Positions 7,869 through 17,883 of a stretch of DNA of 64,000 nt are shown here, piece by piece. Under the pieces are notes generated by a model. It did not search any database and was not told the DNA's origin. It was given only the letters and a program-made list of their open reading frames with translations. A program made the translations under genes and the position numbers. Within the stretch, counting starts at the first letter, position 1, and every line of letters begins with the position of its first letter. The stretch is from Parafilimonas terrae (GTDB taxonomy: Bacteria > Bacteroidota > Bacteroidia > Chitinophagales > Chitinophagaceae), in assembly GCF_900115755.1 (NCBI RefSeq), contig NZ_FOXQ01000005.1, forward strand, positions 62,001 to 126,000, given 5' to 3'.

Positions 7869-10499
7869 TTATCCCATTAAATCAAGCAGTTCCTGCAATT
7901 CTCCATCGGTTTTTACCAATACATCCCTGGCTTTGCTGCCAAGGTTAGGCCCTACCACACCTGCCTGCTCCAGTTGGTCCATCAATCTTCCTGCGCGGTT
8001 GTAGCCTAATTTCATCCTGCGTTGTATAAGCGAAGTGCTTCCCATCTGGTTTTGAACAATCAGGCGTGCTGCATCTTCAAACAAGGGGTCACGATCACTT
8101 AGATCAAAATCTTTCCCATCCATCTCTTTTTCATCAGTATATTCCGGTAACTGGAATGCCTGCGGATAAGCTTGCTGTTCGCCAATAAATTCGCATACTT
8201 TTTCAACTTCAGGTGTATCAACAAAAGCACATTGTAAGCGCGTAAGTTCACCGTTATAACTAATCAGCATATCACCTTTGCCAATTAATTGTTCTGCGCC
8301 ACCTGTATCAAGAATAGTGCGGCTGTCAATTTTAGATGAAACTTTAAACGCAATACGCGCAGGAAAATTAGCTTTAATAGTGCCTGTAATAATATTCACT
8401 GAAGGCCGTTGTGTAGCAATGATCAAATGAATGCCCACGGCACGGGCCAACTGCGCCAAACGTGCAATCGGCATTTCAATTTCCTTGCCTGCCGTCATAA
8501 TTAAATCTGCAAATTCGTCAATTACCAATACAATAAATGGTAAAAATTCATGCCCCTTTTTCGGGTTGAGTTTACGATTTACAAATTTTTCGTTGTACTC
8601 TTTAATGTTGCGGCAACTGGCTTCTTTCAATAAATCATAACGGATATCCATTAATGTTGCCAATGCATTTAAAGTATGCACCACTTTTTTTGTATCCGTA
8701 ATAATAGGCTCTTCTTCGCCTGGAAGCTTGGCAAGAAAATGCCGTTCAATAACCCGGTACAAACTCAACTCTACTTTCTTCGGATCAACCAAAATAAACT
8801 TTAGCTGCGATGGATGTTTTTTATACAGCAGGGAAACAAGCAGCGTATTTATACCAACCGATTTACCTTGCCCTGTTGCACCGGCCATTAATAAATGCGG
8901 CATGGCAGCAAGGTCAACAATAAAGTTTTCGTTATCAATTTTTTTACCAAGAGCAATGGGCAGTGAATAATTATTGTTTTTAAATTTTTCACTGTTCAGC
9001 AAAGTTTTCATGCTCACAATCGTCTTCTTCAGGTTAGGTACTTCTATACCAACCGTGCCGCGGCCGGGAATAGGGGCAATGATGCGAATGCCTAATGCTG
9101 CAAGGCTTAAAGCAATATCATCTTCCAGGTTTTTAATACGGCTGATGCGCACGCCCGGAGCCGGAACAATTTCATATAAAGTAACAGTGGGGCCCACCGT
9201 TGCCGCGATGCGCTGTATTAGAATATCATAGTTTTTTAGCGTATCTATAATTTGGTTCTTATTGGCTTCCAGCTCTGCCGGGTCATGTACAATTTTTTCA
9301 CTGCCATGGGTTTCCAGTAAACTTAATTCCGGGTAATTATAATTGCGTAAATCTAAAGTGGGGTCGTAATTAACGGTTGCTAATTCATCGCTTCTTATTT
9401 CCAAAGCATGATCGTCAATCTGGATTTCTTTTGGTTCTTCAACAATTTGTTCATCTTCTCCTTCATCTTCAATAACCTCCTTTATTTCAAGCTCCATTTC
9501 AGTTGGCTGCAACGGCTTTTTCTGTTTCTGGTTATCTTTTGCAAGCCTTTCATTTTCCCCTGAATTTTCTATATGAATCAGCGGTGTTTCCATTTCTGTG
9601 CCGCTGTTTGTTTCATTTTTCTCTATTAAACCCAGGCCGGTTGATTCTTCGTTTGCTTCGGGCATGATAACAACGATGTTGCCATCTTCATGCACACCAG
9701 GCTTATCATTTTTAAGCTTGTTATTGTTGGTTAAAACATCATTTGCTCCGGTAGCATACTTTTCGTTTATTGAAACAGATTCCTCAGGTGTGTAATAAAT
9801 ATCATCATACTCTTCATTGAATATATTTTTATCATCCTGAAAAGAAGTTGCATTTTCAGTTGGTGTTAACTGTTGCTTTAATTTTCTTTCGGGCAACTTA
9901 AAACTGGGATTAAACCTCCATATAATATAAGCGAGAAAAACAACAATGAGCAGAGCGGCCGTGCCCACATTGCCAATTAACCGTACAAGCCCATCAACCA
10001 TCAGGTCGCCGGCGGCGCCGCCCCAGGCAAAATTCCTGCCGAAGAAGAATGAAAATACAACGCTTAAAACAATGAGGCCGGCAATAAGATATCGCAGGTT
10101 ACGGGCAAGGTTAAAAACCTTCTTTCCAAATAAAAGATTTACGCCTAACACGAAGAAGAAGGTGCAAAATAAAAAGGAAGCGATGCCGAAGCCGTCATTC
10201 ATAAACAAGTCGGAAGCATAAGCACCAAGCACACCCAGCAGGTTATCTACATGCACATTATCGCGCACAAAAACACTTAATCCTGCTGCCACTTCATCCT
10301 GATCCTGTTGCCATGTAAAAAAGTAAGAAAGAAAAGCTATAGTAAGAAATGCACAAATAAGCAGGCTTACTGCGCCGGCTATTTTCGAAGTACGTTCATC
10401 TTTTACAACTTCTTTTATTGTTACTTCCTGTTCTTTATCAGGATTCAGTTTTTCAGCGCTGGGCGCTTTACTATTTTTCTTTTTTAACCTGTTAGCCAT
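7869..10499 (-). CDS. ftsK: DNA translocase FtsK
   Basis: 876 residues. Four hydrophobic segments lie between about residues 40 and 190 (membrane anchor), then an acidic, low-complexity linker (~200-370), then the motor. Walker A is GATGQGKS at about 540-547, Walker B is IVLVIDEFADLI near 650, and the C-terminal winged-helix gamma domain (MGSTSLIQRRMKLGYNRAGRLMDQLEQAG region) should bind the orienting KOPS sequence. The protein pumps DNA and activates dimer resolution at the division septum. The length is near that of SpoIIIE/FtsK proteins with short linkers. The gap downstream is a single base, to a convergent small gene. Confidence 0.95.
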   Translation of the reverse strand: MANRLKKKNSKAPSAEKLNPDKEQEVTIKEVVKDERTSKIAGAVSLLICAFLTIAFLSYFFTWQQDQDEVAAGLSVFVRDNVHVDNLLGVLGAYASDLFMNDGFGIASFLFCTFFFVLGVNLLFGKKVFNLARNLRYLIAGLIVLSVVFSFFFGRNFAWGGAAGDLMVDGLVRLIGNVGTAALLIVVFLAYIIWRFNPSFKLPERKLKQQLTPTENATSFQDDKNIFNEEYDDIYYTPEESVSINEKYATGANDVLTNNNKLKNDKPGVHEDGNIVVIMPEANEESTGLGLIEKNETNSGTEMETPLIHIENSGENERLAKDNQKQKKPLQPTEMELEIKEVIEDEGEDEQIVEEPKEIQIDDHALEIRSDELATVNYDPTLDLRNYNYPELSLLETHGSEKIVHDPAELEANKNQIIDTLKNYDILIQRIAATVGPTVTLYEIVPAPGVRISRIKNLEDDIALSLAALGIRIIAPIPGRGTVGIEVPNLKKTIVSMKTLLNSEKFKNNNYSLPIALGKKIDNENFIVDLAAMPHLLMAGATGQGKSVGINTLLVSLLYKKHPSQLKFILVDPKKVELSLYRVIERHFLAKLPGEEEPIITDTKKVVHTLNALATLMDIRYDLLKEASCRNIKEYNEKFVNRKLNPKKGHEFLPFIVLVIDEFADLIMTAGKEIEMPIARLAQLARAVGIHLIIATQRPSVNIITGTIKANFPARIAFKVSSKIDSRTILDTGGAEQLIGKGDMLISYNGELTRLQCAFVDTPEVEKVCEFIGEQQAYPQAFQLPEYTDEKEMDGKDFDLSDRDPLFEDAARLIVQNQMGSTSLIQRRMKLGYNRAGRLMDQLEQAGVVGPNLGSKARDVLVKTDGELQELLDLMG

Positions 10500-10677
10500 A
10501 CCTCAATACAACAACAAATATAACGGAGTTAAATAAAGGGTTATTATTCTTTGAAAGGAGTGTGCGTAATTACCGGCGGTAAAAATAGTTTTCAACAATG
10601 AAGCAAATACGGTTTGCAATGGTTATAGCCATGACGGATATAACTATGAGAAAACGAATAACACTTGCTAATGAATA

Positions 10678-12093
10678 TTAATAAGCGTTCTCTTCCCCTT
10701 TGAATATATTGAATATGGTAAGAAATATTATTCTTATATCAAGCATTAACGACCAGTTCTCCATATACCATATATCATGCTCTACTCTTTTCTCCATCAA
10801 TACCGGGTTTGAGGTTTCACCGCGATAACCGTTTATTTGCGCCCAGCCTGTTACACCAGGCTTTAAAAAATGGCGAATCATATACTGCTCAATTAATTTG
10901 CTGTATTCTTCTGTATGCTTTAGCATGTGGGGGCGCGGGCCGCAAAGGCTCATGTCGCCCATGAATACATTAAAAAATTGAGGAAATTCATCAAGGCTTG
11001 TTTTTCGCATAAAAGCCCCGATTTTAGTAATGCGGCTATCATTCTTTTTGGCTTGCTTATAATCGCTGTCTTTATTAACCGCCATGCTGCGGAATTTCAT
11101 ACAGCGAAAAGTTTTATTATCCTTACCGGAACGATCCTGTATAAAAAAAACCGGCCCCTTTGAAGATAATTTAATCAGTATGCCTAATAAAGGTGTAAGC
11201 CATGACATTACGAAGATGATAACCAAACTGCTCACTATTATATCAAAAGCCCTTTTCTTAACGCGGTTAAAGAAAATATCCAACGGCTCATTTCGTAAAG
11301 CCATAATGGACATCTGGTTTAATTTATCAACTTCCACCAGGTTATAAACAGCGTTTGCTGGTGAAGTGCCTGCAGCAACAAAACGAAGGCGCACCATATT
11401 AGCTTCAGCCTTTTTTACCAGTTCAGGCAATTCAGGATGTTCAGAAGGCAAAACAGTAGAATAAATTTCACGCACTTTATTTTCAACGGCGTAATTAACA
11501 CAATCCTTTATAGGAAAGAAAGGATCTTTTGTATCAGGCTGTTTAACGCCTGTGCCGTCAGAAAAAAAAGCAAGCAGCTCGTAAAATTTATCATTCTTAT
11601 GAAAGTATTCGGCAAGCTGCTGGGCTTTATCATTATAGCCAATGATTGCTATTCGCCGGGGCGGCACCGTTTTAACGGTTATATTTTTTAAGAAGAATTC
11701 AGCTAAATAAGTTTGAAAGAAACGACTTATCAAAACAAAAAAGCCAGCTGTTACAAAATAAGCGGTGGCTGTACGGTTAAGAAATTCCAGTTTAAAGAAA
11801 CCGTAGTTTATGAGTTGCATTAAACCATATAAAAAAAGTATTTGCACAGCAAGCACACGCCATGACTGGCGATAAGTTCTTTCAATTTCTGAAATTATAT
11901 TATAAGTGTATAACCTGAAAAAATAGGCTATGCAAAGCCAGGATACATTAACTGTTATAATAGATAAAACAAAAAAAGAAATATTGTAATTATTGTAAGA
12001 TATTAAAATACTTATTGTAGCAGCAAGGTTTATAAGCACAAAATCGGTAAGCAATAATACTGAACGTAAAAATTGAAATTCTTTGTTGCCCAT
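10678..12093 (-). CDS. Undecaprenyl-phosphate sugar-phosphate transferase (WcaJ-like)
   Basis: 471 residues. Four to five N-terminal transmembrane segments (residues ~10-135) are followed by a Rossmann-like region (RRIAIIGYNDKAQQL near 147) and the bacterial sugar transferase domain from about residue 275. That domain begins with a membrane segment (RAFDIIVSSLVIIFVMSWL) and contains MKFRSMAVNKDSD, KTSLDEFPQFFNVFMGDMS and GPRPH, the conserved catalytic blocks. This is the polyisoprenyl-phosphate hexose-1-phosphate transferase type, which primes exopolysaccharide or capsule repeat synthesis on the inner membrane. gmd lies upstream on the other strand, consistent with a small polysaccharide locus. 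Sugar specificity (glucose or galactose) cannot be read from the sequence. Confidence 0.88.
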   Translation of the reverse strand: MGNKEFQFLRSVLLLTDFVLINLAATISILISYNNYNISFFVLSIITVNVSWLCIAYFFRLYTYNIISEIERTYRQSWRVLAVQILFLYGLMQLINYGFFKLEFLNRTATAYFVTAGFFVLISRFFQTYLAEFFLKNITVKTVPPRRIAIIGYNDKAQQLAEYFHKNDKFYELLAFFSDGTGVKQPDTKDPFFPIKDCVNYAVENKVREIYSTVLPSEHPELPELVKKAEANMVRLRFVAAGTSPANAVYNLVEVDKLNQMSIMALRNEPLDIFFNRVKKRAFDIIVSSLVIIFVMSWLTPLLGILIKLSSKGPVFFIQDRSGKDNKTFRCMKFRSMAVNKDSDYKQAKKNDSRITKIGAFMRKTSLDEFPQFFNVFMGDMSLCGPRPHMLKHTEEYSKLIEQYMIRHFLKPGVTGWAQINGYRGETSNPVLMEKRVEHDIWYMENWSLMLDIRIIFLTIFNIFKGEENAY

Positions 12094-12434
12094 TTTAATA
12101 AATTAAATAATTTTCACAGGGGCATCCGTTTCCAACCCTGGGTCAGGACTTGCAAAAATAGTGGATTAAAGTTTAAAATAAGCCAGAAATGTGCAGTTTT
12201 AAAAACCGGCACATTTTGCATGTAAAGAAAAACATAACTAACAATACAAATTCAATAATCATATTATTAAAATATTATGAGTTGCGTGCTTTGCCTTTGA
12301 ATAAGATTTTATACATGCTTATAATCTCCAGCACGTGCTGTAAGAATTAGCAAAAAGATTTTACATAAGCTATCTTTATTAAACAAAACAAGGCTTAAAA
12401 AGATTGCTTATCTATTTTTTCAACTATAACATCT
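12094..12434. other. Intergenic region between sugar transferase and gmd, with a 12-bp palindrome
   Basis: About 340 bases of AT-rich divergent promoter DNA. No open frame of note. CAGCACGTGCTG at 12329-12340 is a perfect 12-bp palindrome 95 bases before gmd and could be a protein-binding site. No clear TAnnTTTG box was found for either gene. Confidence 0.4.
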
Positions 12435-13550
12435 ATGTTCAAAAAAGCTTTAATCACCGGCATTACCGGCCAGGATGGCGCTTATCTTACCGAATTATTG
12501 TTATCGAAAGGGTATGAAGTGCATGGTATAAAACGAAGAAGCTCTTCATTTAATACAGACCGCATAGACCATCTGTACCAGGACCCGCACGATAAAAATG
12601 TGCGGCTTAAACTGCATTATGGCGATCTTACAGATTCAGCCAATCTTATCCGCATCATACAGGAAGTTCAGCCCGATGAAATTTATAACCTTGGCGCCAT
12701 GAGCCATGTAAAGGTGAGTTTTGATACACCTGAATATACAGCCAATGCTGATGGCATCGGTACGCTGAGAATACTGGAAGCCATAAGGTTATTGGGATTG
12801 ATTAAAAAGACCCGCATTTACCAGGCTTCTACTTCTGAACTTTATGGCCTGGTGCAGGAGATACCCCAGAAAGAAACCACACCTTTTTATCCCCGTTCAC
12901 CTTATGGGGTAGCTAAATTGTATGCTTACTGGATTACGGTAAATTACCGCGAATCTTACGGTATGTATGCCTGCAATGGCATCCTGTTTAACCATGAAAG
13001 CCCTTTGCGCGGTGAAACTTTTGTGAGCCGGAAAATTACCCGTGGTGTTGCCAAGATAGCGCTCGGCATGCAGGATAAATTATACATGGGAAACCTTGAT
13101 GCCAAACGTGACTGGGGCCATGCTAAAGATTATGTGGAAGCTATGTGGCGCATACTACAACAAGAATCTCCTGATGACTATGTAATTGCCACAGGCATTA
13201 CAACCGAAGTGCGTGAATTTGTAAGAATGGCTTTTGCCGAGCTCGGCATTACCATTGAATTCGAAGGAAAGGGTGATAAAGAAAAAGGTATTGTAGCCGC
13301 ATGTTCAAACCCGGATTATGTACTGGAAACAGGAAGAGAAGTCGTTTGCATAGATCCTGCTTATTACAGGCCTGCAGAAGTTGAAATATTAATAGGCGAT
13401 GCTACCAAAGCTAAAACAAAACTGCAATGGGAACCGGCATACACCCTTGCAACAATGGTGAAAGAAATGATGTGGTGTGACATTGAATTATTCAACAGGG
13501 AAAAACTATTGAAAGACGCAGGTTATATAATAAAAAATCAATTTGAGTGA
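12435..13550 (+). CDS. gmd: GDP-mannose 4,6-dehydratase
   Basis: 371 residues, cytoplasmic. It converts GDP-mannose to GDP-4-keto-6-deoxymannose, the precursor of GDP-fucose and related sugars. The nucleotide-binding motif is GITGQDGAY at residues 9-17. The catalytic set is present: STSELYG at 132-138 (Thr133, Glu135) and the YxxxK pair Y157/K161 in [30 protein letters not shown] is the GMD-specific block. The length matches the family. No GDP-fucose synthase (fcl) is adjacent, so the final sugar is uncertain. The neighbouring initiating sugar transferase suggests a role in surface polysaccharide. Confidence 0.95.
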   Translation: MFKKALITGITGQDGAYLTELLLSKGYEVHGIKRRSSSFNTDRIDHLYQDPHDKNVRLKLHYGDLTDSANLIRIIQEVQPDEIYNLGAMSHVKVSFDTPEYTANADGIGTLRILEAIRLLGLIKKTRIYQASTSELYGLVQEIPQKETTPFYPRSPYGVAKLYAYWITVNYRESYGMYACNGILFNHESPLRGETFVSRKITRGVAKIALGMQDKLYMGNLDAKRDWGHAKDYVEAMWRILQQESPDDYVIATGITTEVREFVRMAFAELGITIEFEGKGDKEKGIVAACSNPDYVLETGREVVCIDPAYYRPAEVEILIGDATKAKTKLQWEPAYTLATMVKEMMWCDIELFNREKLLKDAGYIIKNQFE

Positions 13551-13591
13551 TCTTACTGTAAAATTCAAAAGCCGCCCTGAAGCGCAAATAA

Positions 13592-14839
13592 CTATATCCA
13601 AAGTGAAGCCAATGCCAGCAATAAAGCAGGGATCATAACCATCACGCCTATCTTCAGAAACCGCCAGGCACTTACATCATGGCCTTCACGGCGCAATGCT
13701 GTAAGCCATAGAATAGTAGCAAGCGATCCGGTTACAGATAAATTTGGGCCGAGGTCAATCCCAATCAAAACTGCATTTCTTACAATAACAGGCACTGATG
13801 CTGTTTGTAATACGCTGCCGGCAATTAATCCTGCAGGAAGATTATTGGTAAAATTAGATGCAATGCCAATTCCGGCGCCACTTGTAATGGCGGCGCTGTT
13901 AGGCGATGTTGCCGTATAATGCATCAGAACATTAGTGATATTTCCTATTAAACCGGTTTTAATTAAAGCTTCTACAATTACAAACAGTCCTGCAACAAGC
14001 GGTAATATGCTCCACGAAATACCTTTAATTACATTTAAAGGTGATTCACGGGCAATCAACAAAACAATCAATGATGTTACAGCACCTGTTATCAATGTTG
14101 GCAAACCTAATTGTATATGAAAAGCAGATGCGAGTAACAATACTATAGCTGCCACACAAATACCACGGGCCGCCGCTTTTCCGCCTCTTGTTAAACGCGG
14201 CATTTCTATATTGGATTCTATAGGCTGCCTCAAAAATTTTCGCTGGGATTTATACAGCATTAAATAAGTAATGCCAATTGAAATGATTGAAGGCAGAATA
14301 AAATGCTCCAGCCAAACGAGTAACGACGGCAAATGCTTTCCATAAATTACAAGGTTTGCCGGGTTTGATATAGGCAACACAAACGAAGCCGCGTTGGCAA
14401 TGAAAGCACATATAAAAAGATAGGGCATAGATTGTTTAACCTTTGCCGCTTTCATAGAGGCTGCTACGGCAGGCGTAAGCACAACAGCAGTGGCATCGTT
14501 GGATAAAAAAACCGTAACGATAATGCCCACCAGGTAAATCATTATAAACAATCTTCTGGCTGAACCATTTGCATGCTTTGTGGCTACCGCCGCCAGCCAT
14601 TCAAACAATTTTTCTTCCCTTGCTGTTTCAGCCAGCAACATCATACCAGTAAGAAATAAATATACATCGGCGCCTTTTGCAATACCGGTGAATGCTTCCG
14701 CAGGAGAAATAAGCTGGGTTATTAATAAGATGAAAGCGGCGCATACAACCCAAATTGCCTCGTTTAATTTAAACGGCCTTATAATTACAAAGGCTGTTGT
14801 TATTATGGCTATAATCCAGATTGCTGCGTTGGGATTCAT
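13592..14839 (-). CDS. ArsB-type arsenite/anion carrier of the ion-transporter superfamily
   Basis: 415 residues, about 11-12 membrane segments. FLSNDATAVVLTPAV and NAASFVLPISNPANLVIYG are the two conserved loop blocks of ArsB/NhaD-type carriers, and ASNFTNNLPAGLI is the repeat-related counterpart in the second half. Members extrude arsenite or move other anions or sodium. There is no ars regulator, reductase or ATPase gene nearby, so the substrate is not proven. It is convergent with gmd, with a 41-base gap. Confidence 0.75.
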   Translation of the reverse strand: MNPNAAIWIIAIITTAFVIIRPFKLNEAIWVVCAAFILLITQLISPAEAFTGIAKGADVYLFLTGMMLLAETAREEKLFEWLAAVATKHANGSARRLFIMIYLVGIIVTVFLSNDATAVVLTPAVAASMKAAKVKQSMPYLFICAFIANAASFVLPISNPANLVIYGKHLPSLLVWLEHFILPSIISIGITYLMLYKSQRKFLRQPIESNIEMPRLTRGGKAAARGICVAAIVLLLASAFHIQLGLPTLITGAVTSLIVLLIARESPLNVIKGISWSILPLVAGLFVIVEALIKTGLIGNITNVLMHYTATSPNSAAITSGAGIGIASNFTNNLPAGLIAGSVLQTASVPVIVRNAVLIGIDLGPNLSVTGSLATILWLTALRREGHDVSAWRFLKIGVMVMIPALLLALASLWI

Positions 14840-14967
14840 GTAATGAAGCCGCGAAATTATTGCTTAAATAATTGCGTATTGTATTTTAATAAATAATCTT
14901 CCACGGCAGGCCAATATGTTTAAAAGCAGAATGTTTAGAAACCTATATCTTTCACGCAAAAAATAAT

Positions 14968-15744
14968 ATGAGAAAGCTTGTGTATATTTTATTGCCTGTA
15001 ATGATGAGCTGTAATACTTCAACCAGCATAATAAATATGAATGGCGCTTACACAATGGAAAAACAAAATTTTAAAGGCAACGATATTGATACGAGTTCAG
15101 TTGAAAACAACCAGCTTAAAATTTATGCAGGCAATGTTATGATGTACACGCTTGTAAACCCATTGCAGGATGTTTCCGCATTTGCAGTAGGAAAATTTTC
15201 TGTTAATGGAGATAAGCTGATAGAAAATATTACATATAACGCTACAGAAAACCTTCAAAGCGCCGACGTGTTTTCGGATACAGTGAACATTATAAAAAAT
15301 GATACGGGTTATGTACAAACGATGTCGAAGGTAATGTCTGATAAAGGCGAAATAAAGATTACGGAAACCTACAAGTCAGCCGGTACCAACACACCTTCGT
15401 TGCTTGATGGAATCTGGAAACAGGTTTCTTCTTATGCCCTGCGCGGTAGCGATACCATTAAACACAGCGATATTGAATACAAAGCTTTTTATGCGGGGTA
15501 TTTTTCGTATGGGGATTATTATACGGATTCCATACAGCAAAAAAGAACAGGCATCAGTTACGGAACATTTTCTATGGATAGCAACAACAACCTTACAGAA
15601 ACCATTACCGCTTCAACCTGGCCGGAATTGAATGGAAAAACTTTTGTGCTGGATATTACAATCAATGACAGTGATGGCTTTACGCAAACGACGACTAATG
15701 CAACCGGGGATAAAGAAATTTCGGTGTATGAGAGGGTGAAATGA
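14968..15744 (+). CDS. Lipoprotein with two lipocalin-like repeats, unknown function
   Basis: 258 residues. The N-terminus MRKLVYILLPVMMSC has a lipobox-like end, making Cys15 the likely lipidation site. Two similar halves can be seen: NGAYTMEKQ... (residue ~25) and DGIWKQVSSYALRG... (~148), each beginning with a G-x-W/Y strand and ending in a TETIT-like strand, as in the lipocalin-like family of small Bacteroidota exported proteins. No enzyme motif is evident. It is convergent with the frameshifted nuclease gene. Confidence 0.6.
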   Translation: MRKLVYILLPVMMSCNTSTSIINMNGAYTMEKQNFKGNDIDTSSVENNQLKIYAGNVMMYTLVNPLQDVSAFAVGKFSVNGDKLIENITYNATENLQSADVFSDTVNIIKNDTGYVQTMSKVMSDKGEIKITETYKSAGTNTPSLLDGIWKQVSSYALRGSDTIKHSDIEYKAFYAGYFSYGDYYTDSIQQKRTGISYGTFSMDSNNNLTETITASTWPELNGKTFVLDITINDSDGFTQTTTNATGDKEISVYERVK

Positions 15745-15753
15745 TAAGAAGAT

Positions 15754-15815
15754 AATTTTTATGTTGCCAGCTTTTGTGTTTTAATTAAGCACGGTTGTGT
15801 CACTCCCTTGTACTG
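15754..15815 (-). repeat. 60-bp dispersed repeat family R1, divergent copy
   Basis: Read on the minus strand: CAGTACAAG, then a variant core GTGACACAACCGTGCTTAA, a variable ~15-base spacer, and the conserved tail AGCTGGCAACATAAAAATTA. The same order of blocks occurs at 23111-23175, 25120-25186 and 61186-61245. It lies between two convergent gene ends. Confidence 0.6.
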
Positions 15816-15936
15816 ATGTTTTTTATGGTGTCAATAGACCGTTTGCAAAAATCTTGTTTAATTACAGTGATTCTTTCACGCAATTCTCTGCGAAGAAGTG
15901 CGACGAAGTAGAGATTTTCAAAAGACATAAATTGAT

Positions 15937-16947
15937 TCAATTACTCACAACAAAAAGTTCTTGTTCGGTTGTCTCCTCATCTGTTCCATTTTCCTTTTTA
16001 AATTTTTCTAATTCATCAATTAAATTAAATAAGCGTGCTTTCGCTTTACTTATTAAAGTAAAATATCGCATTGGTATAATTGTGATTGGACCTTCTTCAG
16101 ATTTATCTTCTGCATTTGCATCAATACTTGACCCAAGAACGTAACAAGTAATTTTTGTATTACGATCGACCTTTCCACTTTTTCTTATTTCACGAGCATA
16201 ATACATTGCTTGATCTTTTTCTTCACTTGATATTTGAAAGCCACCTCTTTTTAATTCAACAATTACTACTGCGCCAATGCTATTTATTTCGTGATCTTCA
16301 TTAAAGGCATCTCTAGAATATATACCAATAGAAGCATTTGGCAGAATCACAAAATCAGGTCTTCTTTTTGGATTATCAATAACTCTTTCAGCAAAGAAAT
16401 TTCTTATAATTGTTGATAATGTTCTATTTGAAATAAAACTTATCGACTCGAATTCTGGTCCAAAAATCCATAAACCTCTTTCAAACAAAGGTTGCAAGTC
16501 ATGCAGTTCATCAGTCGTTGAATTATCAACAAGTCGTTCTAATTCTGTTACTAATTCCAGTCTCCATTTTAAGACGTTCAAAACCTTTTTAATATCGGTA
16601 ATCGACCATTCTGCAAGTACAATATTTAACTCATCTATGTTGCCATGATTGAATTTTGATAACTTATCAAGTAGTGCATATCCAGACCTCGACTTTTCCA
16701 TTACAGCAAGAACTTTAACTGTAGTTTCTAATTCATTTAAACCGAAAGTGGGGCAATCTTTTTGTAACTGATCAATAACATCACTAATTTCTTCTTTGAC
16801 AAAATTTGGAAGGTTTCCTACATATTCTTTACTCGCAATAAAAGCTTCTGTTTTTCTTTCTTTGCGTGTCTCTGCTAGTAATAACAACAAATCATCATTA
16901 ATAAAGTCTAATATATCTTGTCTGATTTTTAATATCTGAATTAGCAT
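15937..16947 (-). CDS. Nuclease-domain fragment (C-terminal part of the frameshifted gene)
   Basis: From ATG 16947 the open frame gives 336 residues, but authentic coding probably begins at the frameshift (~16928). A helical region (to about residue 150) leads into LQPLFERGLWIFGPEF, a block seen at the front of DUF4263-like nuclease domains. Then come RRPDFVIL, VVIVELKRGG and QAMYYA, the D...ExK...Q order of PD-(D/E)XK nucleases (on 345-residue frame numbering: D207, E240, K242, Q255). The tail is charged and lysine/glutamate-rich. Without the ATPase half this piece may not be translated. Confidence 0.55.
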   Translation of the reverse strand: MLIQILKIRQDILDFINDDLLLLLAETRKERKTEAFIASKEYVGNLPNFVKEEISDVIDQLQKDCPTFGLNELETTVKVLAVMEKSRSGYALLDKLSKFNHGNIDELNIVLAEWSITDIKKVLNVLKWRLELVTELERLVDNSTTDELHDLQPLFERGLWIFGPEFESISFISNRTLSTIIRNFFAERVIDNPKRRPDFVILPNASIGIYSRDAFNEDHEINSIGAVVIVELKRGGFQISSEEKDQAMYYAREIRKSGKVDRNTKITCYVLGSSIDANAEDKSEEGPITIIPMRYFTLISKAKARLFNLIDELEKFKKENGTDEETTEQELFVVSN

Positions 16948-17872
16948 GAAATCCAGACCAATCTTGTTTGACAAAAGGTTTCAAAAAATCTGCTTCAATA
17001 ACGTAAACATATTTTTTTGCTATTGGGTTTCTGCCATCTATTAATCTTCCATTAACTCCATCCCATGAAGGCGTGCCGACAAGTCTTCTTTGAACCCACC
17101 AAGCAACACCTTGTTGTTGTGTAGTTTTATATTTCTCTCCTTCAAACCTTCGAATTATGACTTTGCCAAGGTTTTCATAAGGGAATTCTTTTATAATATT
17201 TTGCGCATTTAAATCCATCAAATCAACTTTCGTAGTATTAACAATAATTGTAAATTCCGGATCAGCAACGAATTTTGATCCTATTAAATCAACAATACTT
17301 TGTTCGCGCAACTCATTGTTCTTTAAAATTCTTCCACTGATAGTTGTTCCGTGCCCTTTTTTCGGTTTTGTATCTTCAATTTTAATTTCAAATGGCTTGT
17401 CTGACTTAGATCTTTTGATAGAAGCTTTGGTGTAAATGTTATCTTTTATTGTTTCAAGTGTATATCCATCACAAAAGCAAAACATGGCATGTCTACCAAC
17501 TCCGTTTTTTCCAAAAGCTAAGCGTTTTTTATTCTTACTGCCTGATGGAAATGTGACATCTTTACCTTGATGTTTAATTCTATTGTAATGAAGGTTGTTC
17601 CATCTTAACTTAAACTCTTCTGTTGTTAAACCAGTTCCATTATCTTTTATAAAAAATATATCATTGTTTTCTTCAGGATATCTAATCTCAACTTTAGTTG
17701 CACCAGCATCCCATGAATTTGCAACAAGCTCGATTATTGCTACACGAGGGTCTTGTATAATTTGACCTGCATGATAATCAAGAAAATTTTCTTCAAAAAG
17801 TAAAGGGATTGATTCACCATCTGGCTTAGCCATCATAAAAAGTTTATTGCTAATGTAATTAACACTTGTCAT
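16898..17872 (-). CDS. GHKL-ATPase fragment (N-terminal part of the frameshifted gene)
   Basis: 324 residues. All three ATP-binding boxes are intact: N-box ELVANSWDAG (E48, N52, D55), G1 box DNGTGL (77-82) and G2 box FGKNGVGRHA (120-129). The arrangement matches the Hsp90/MutL/MORC-type fold rather than histidine kinases. After the ATPase there is a S5-like region ending at ...KPFVKQDWSGFHANSDI. The final ~9 residues before the stop are out of frame with the rest of the ancestral protein. The ATG at 17872 is used; an ATG-ATG pair 36-39 bases in (MMAKPDGES) is a good alternative. The gene starts 11 bases after the stop of the 79-residue gene upstream. Confidence 0.65.
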   Translation of the reverse strand: MTSVNYISNKLFMMAKPDGESIPLLFEENFLDYHAGQIIQDPRVAIIELVANSWDAGATKVEIRYPEENNDIFFIKDNGTGLTTEEFKLRWNNLHYNRIKHQGKDVTFPSGSKNKKRLAFGKNGVGRHAMFCFCDGYTLETIKDNIYTKASIKRSKSDKPFEIKIEDTKPKKGHGTTISGRILKNNELREQSIVDLIGSKFVADPEFTIIVNTTKVDLMDLNAQNIIKEFPYENLGKVIIRRFEGEKYKTTQQQGVAWWVQRRLVGTPSWDGVNGRLIDGRNPIAKKYVYVIEADFLKPFVKQDWSGFHANSDIKNQTRYIRLY

Positions 17873-17883
17873 AAAAATTATCT

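Larger units (their letters stand above)
15937..17872 (-). pseudogene. Frameshifted GHKL ATPase / PD-(D/E)XK nuclease fusion gene
   Basis: Two overlapping frames form one protein if a single base is removed from the A5 run (T5 on the plus strand, 16926-16930). Frame 1 then passes from HANSDIK directly into IRQDILDFINDD of frame 2, giving about 650 residues: an N-terminal GHKL (Hsp90/MutL/MORC-type) ATPase, a helical middle and a C-terminal restriction-endonuclease-like domain. Beyond the shift, frame 1 adds only ~9 residues before a stop. The change may be an inactivating mutation, phase variation at a short homopolymer, or an assembly error. The base composition is more AT-rich than that of both flanks, suggesting acquired DNA. 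The proposed role in defence against foreign DNA is inference from the domain pairing. Confidence 0.7.

Noticed and set aside
16926-16930. Programmed ribosomal frameshift at the A5 run
   Set aside because: A shift of +1 is needed here; A-runs favour -1 shifting and no stimulating structure or rare codon was seen. Mutation, slippage or error is preferred.
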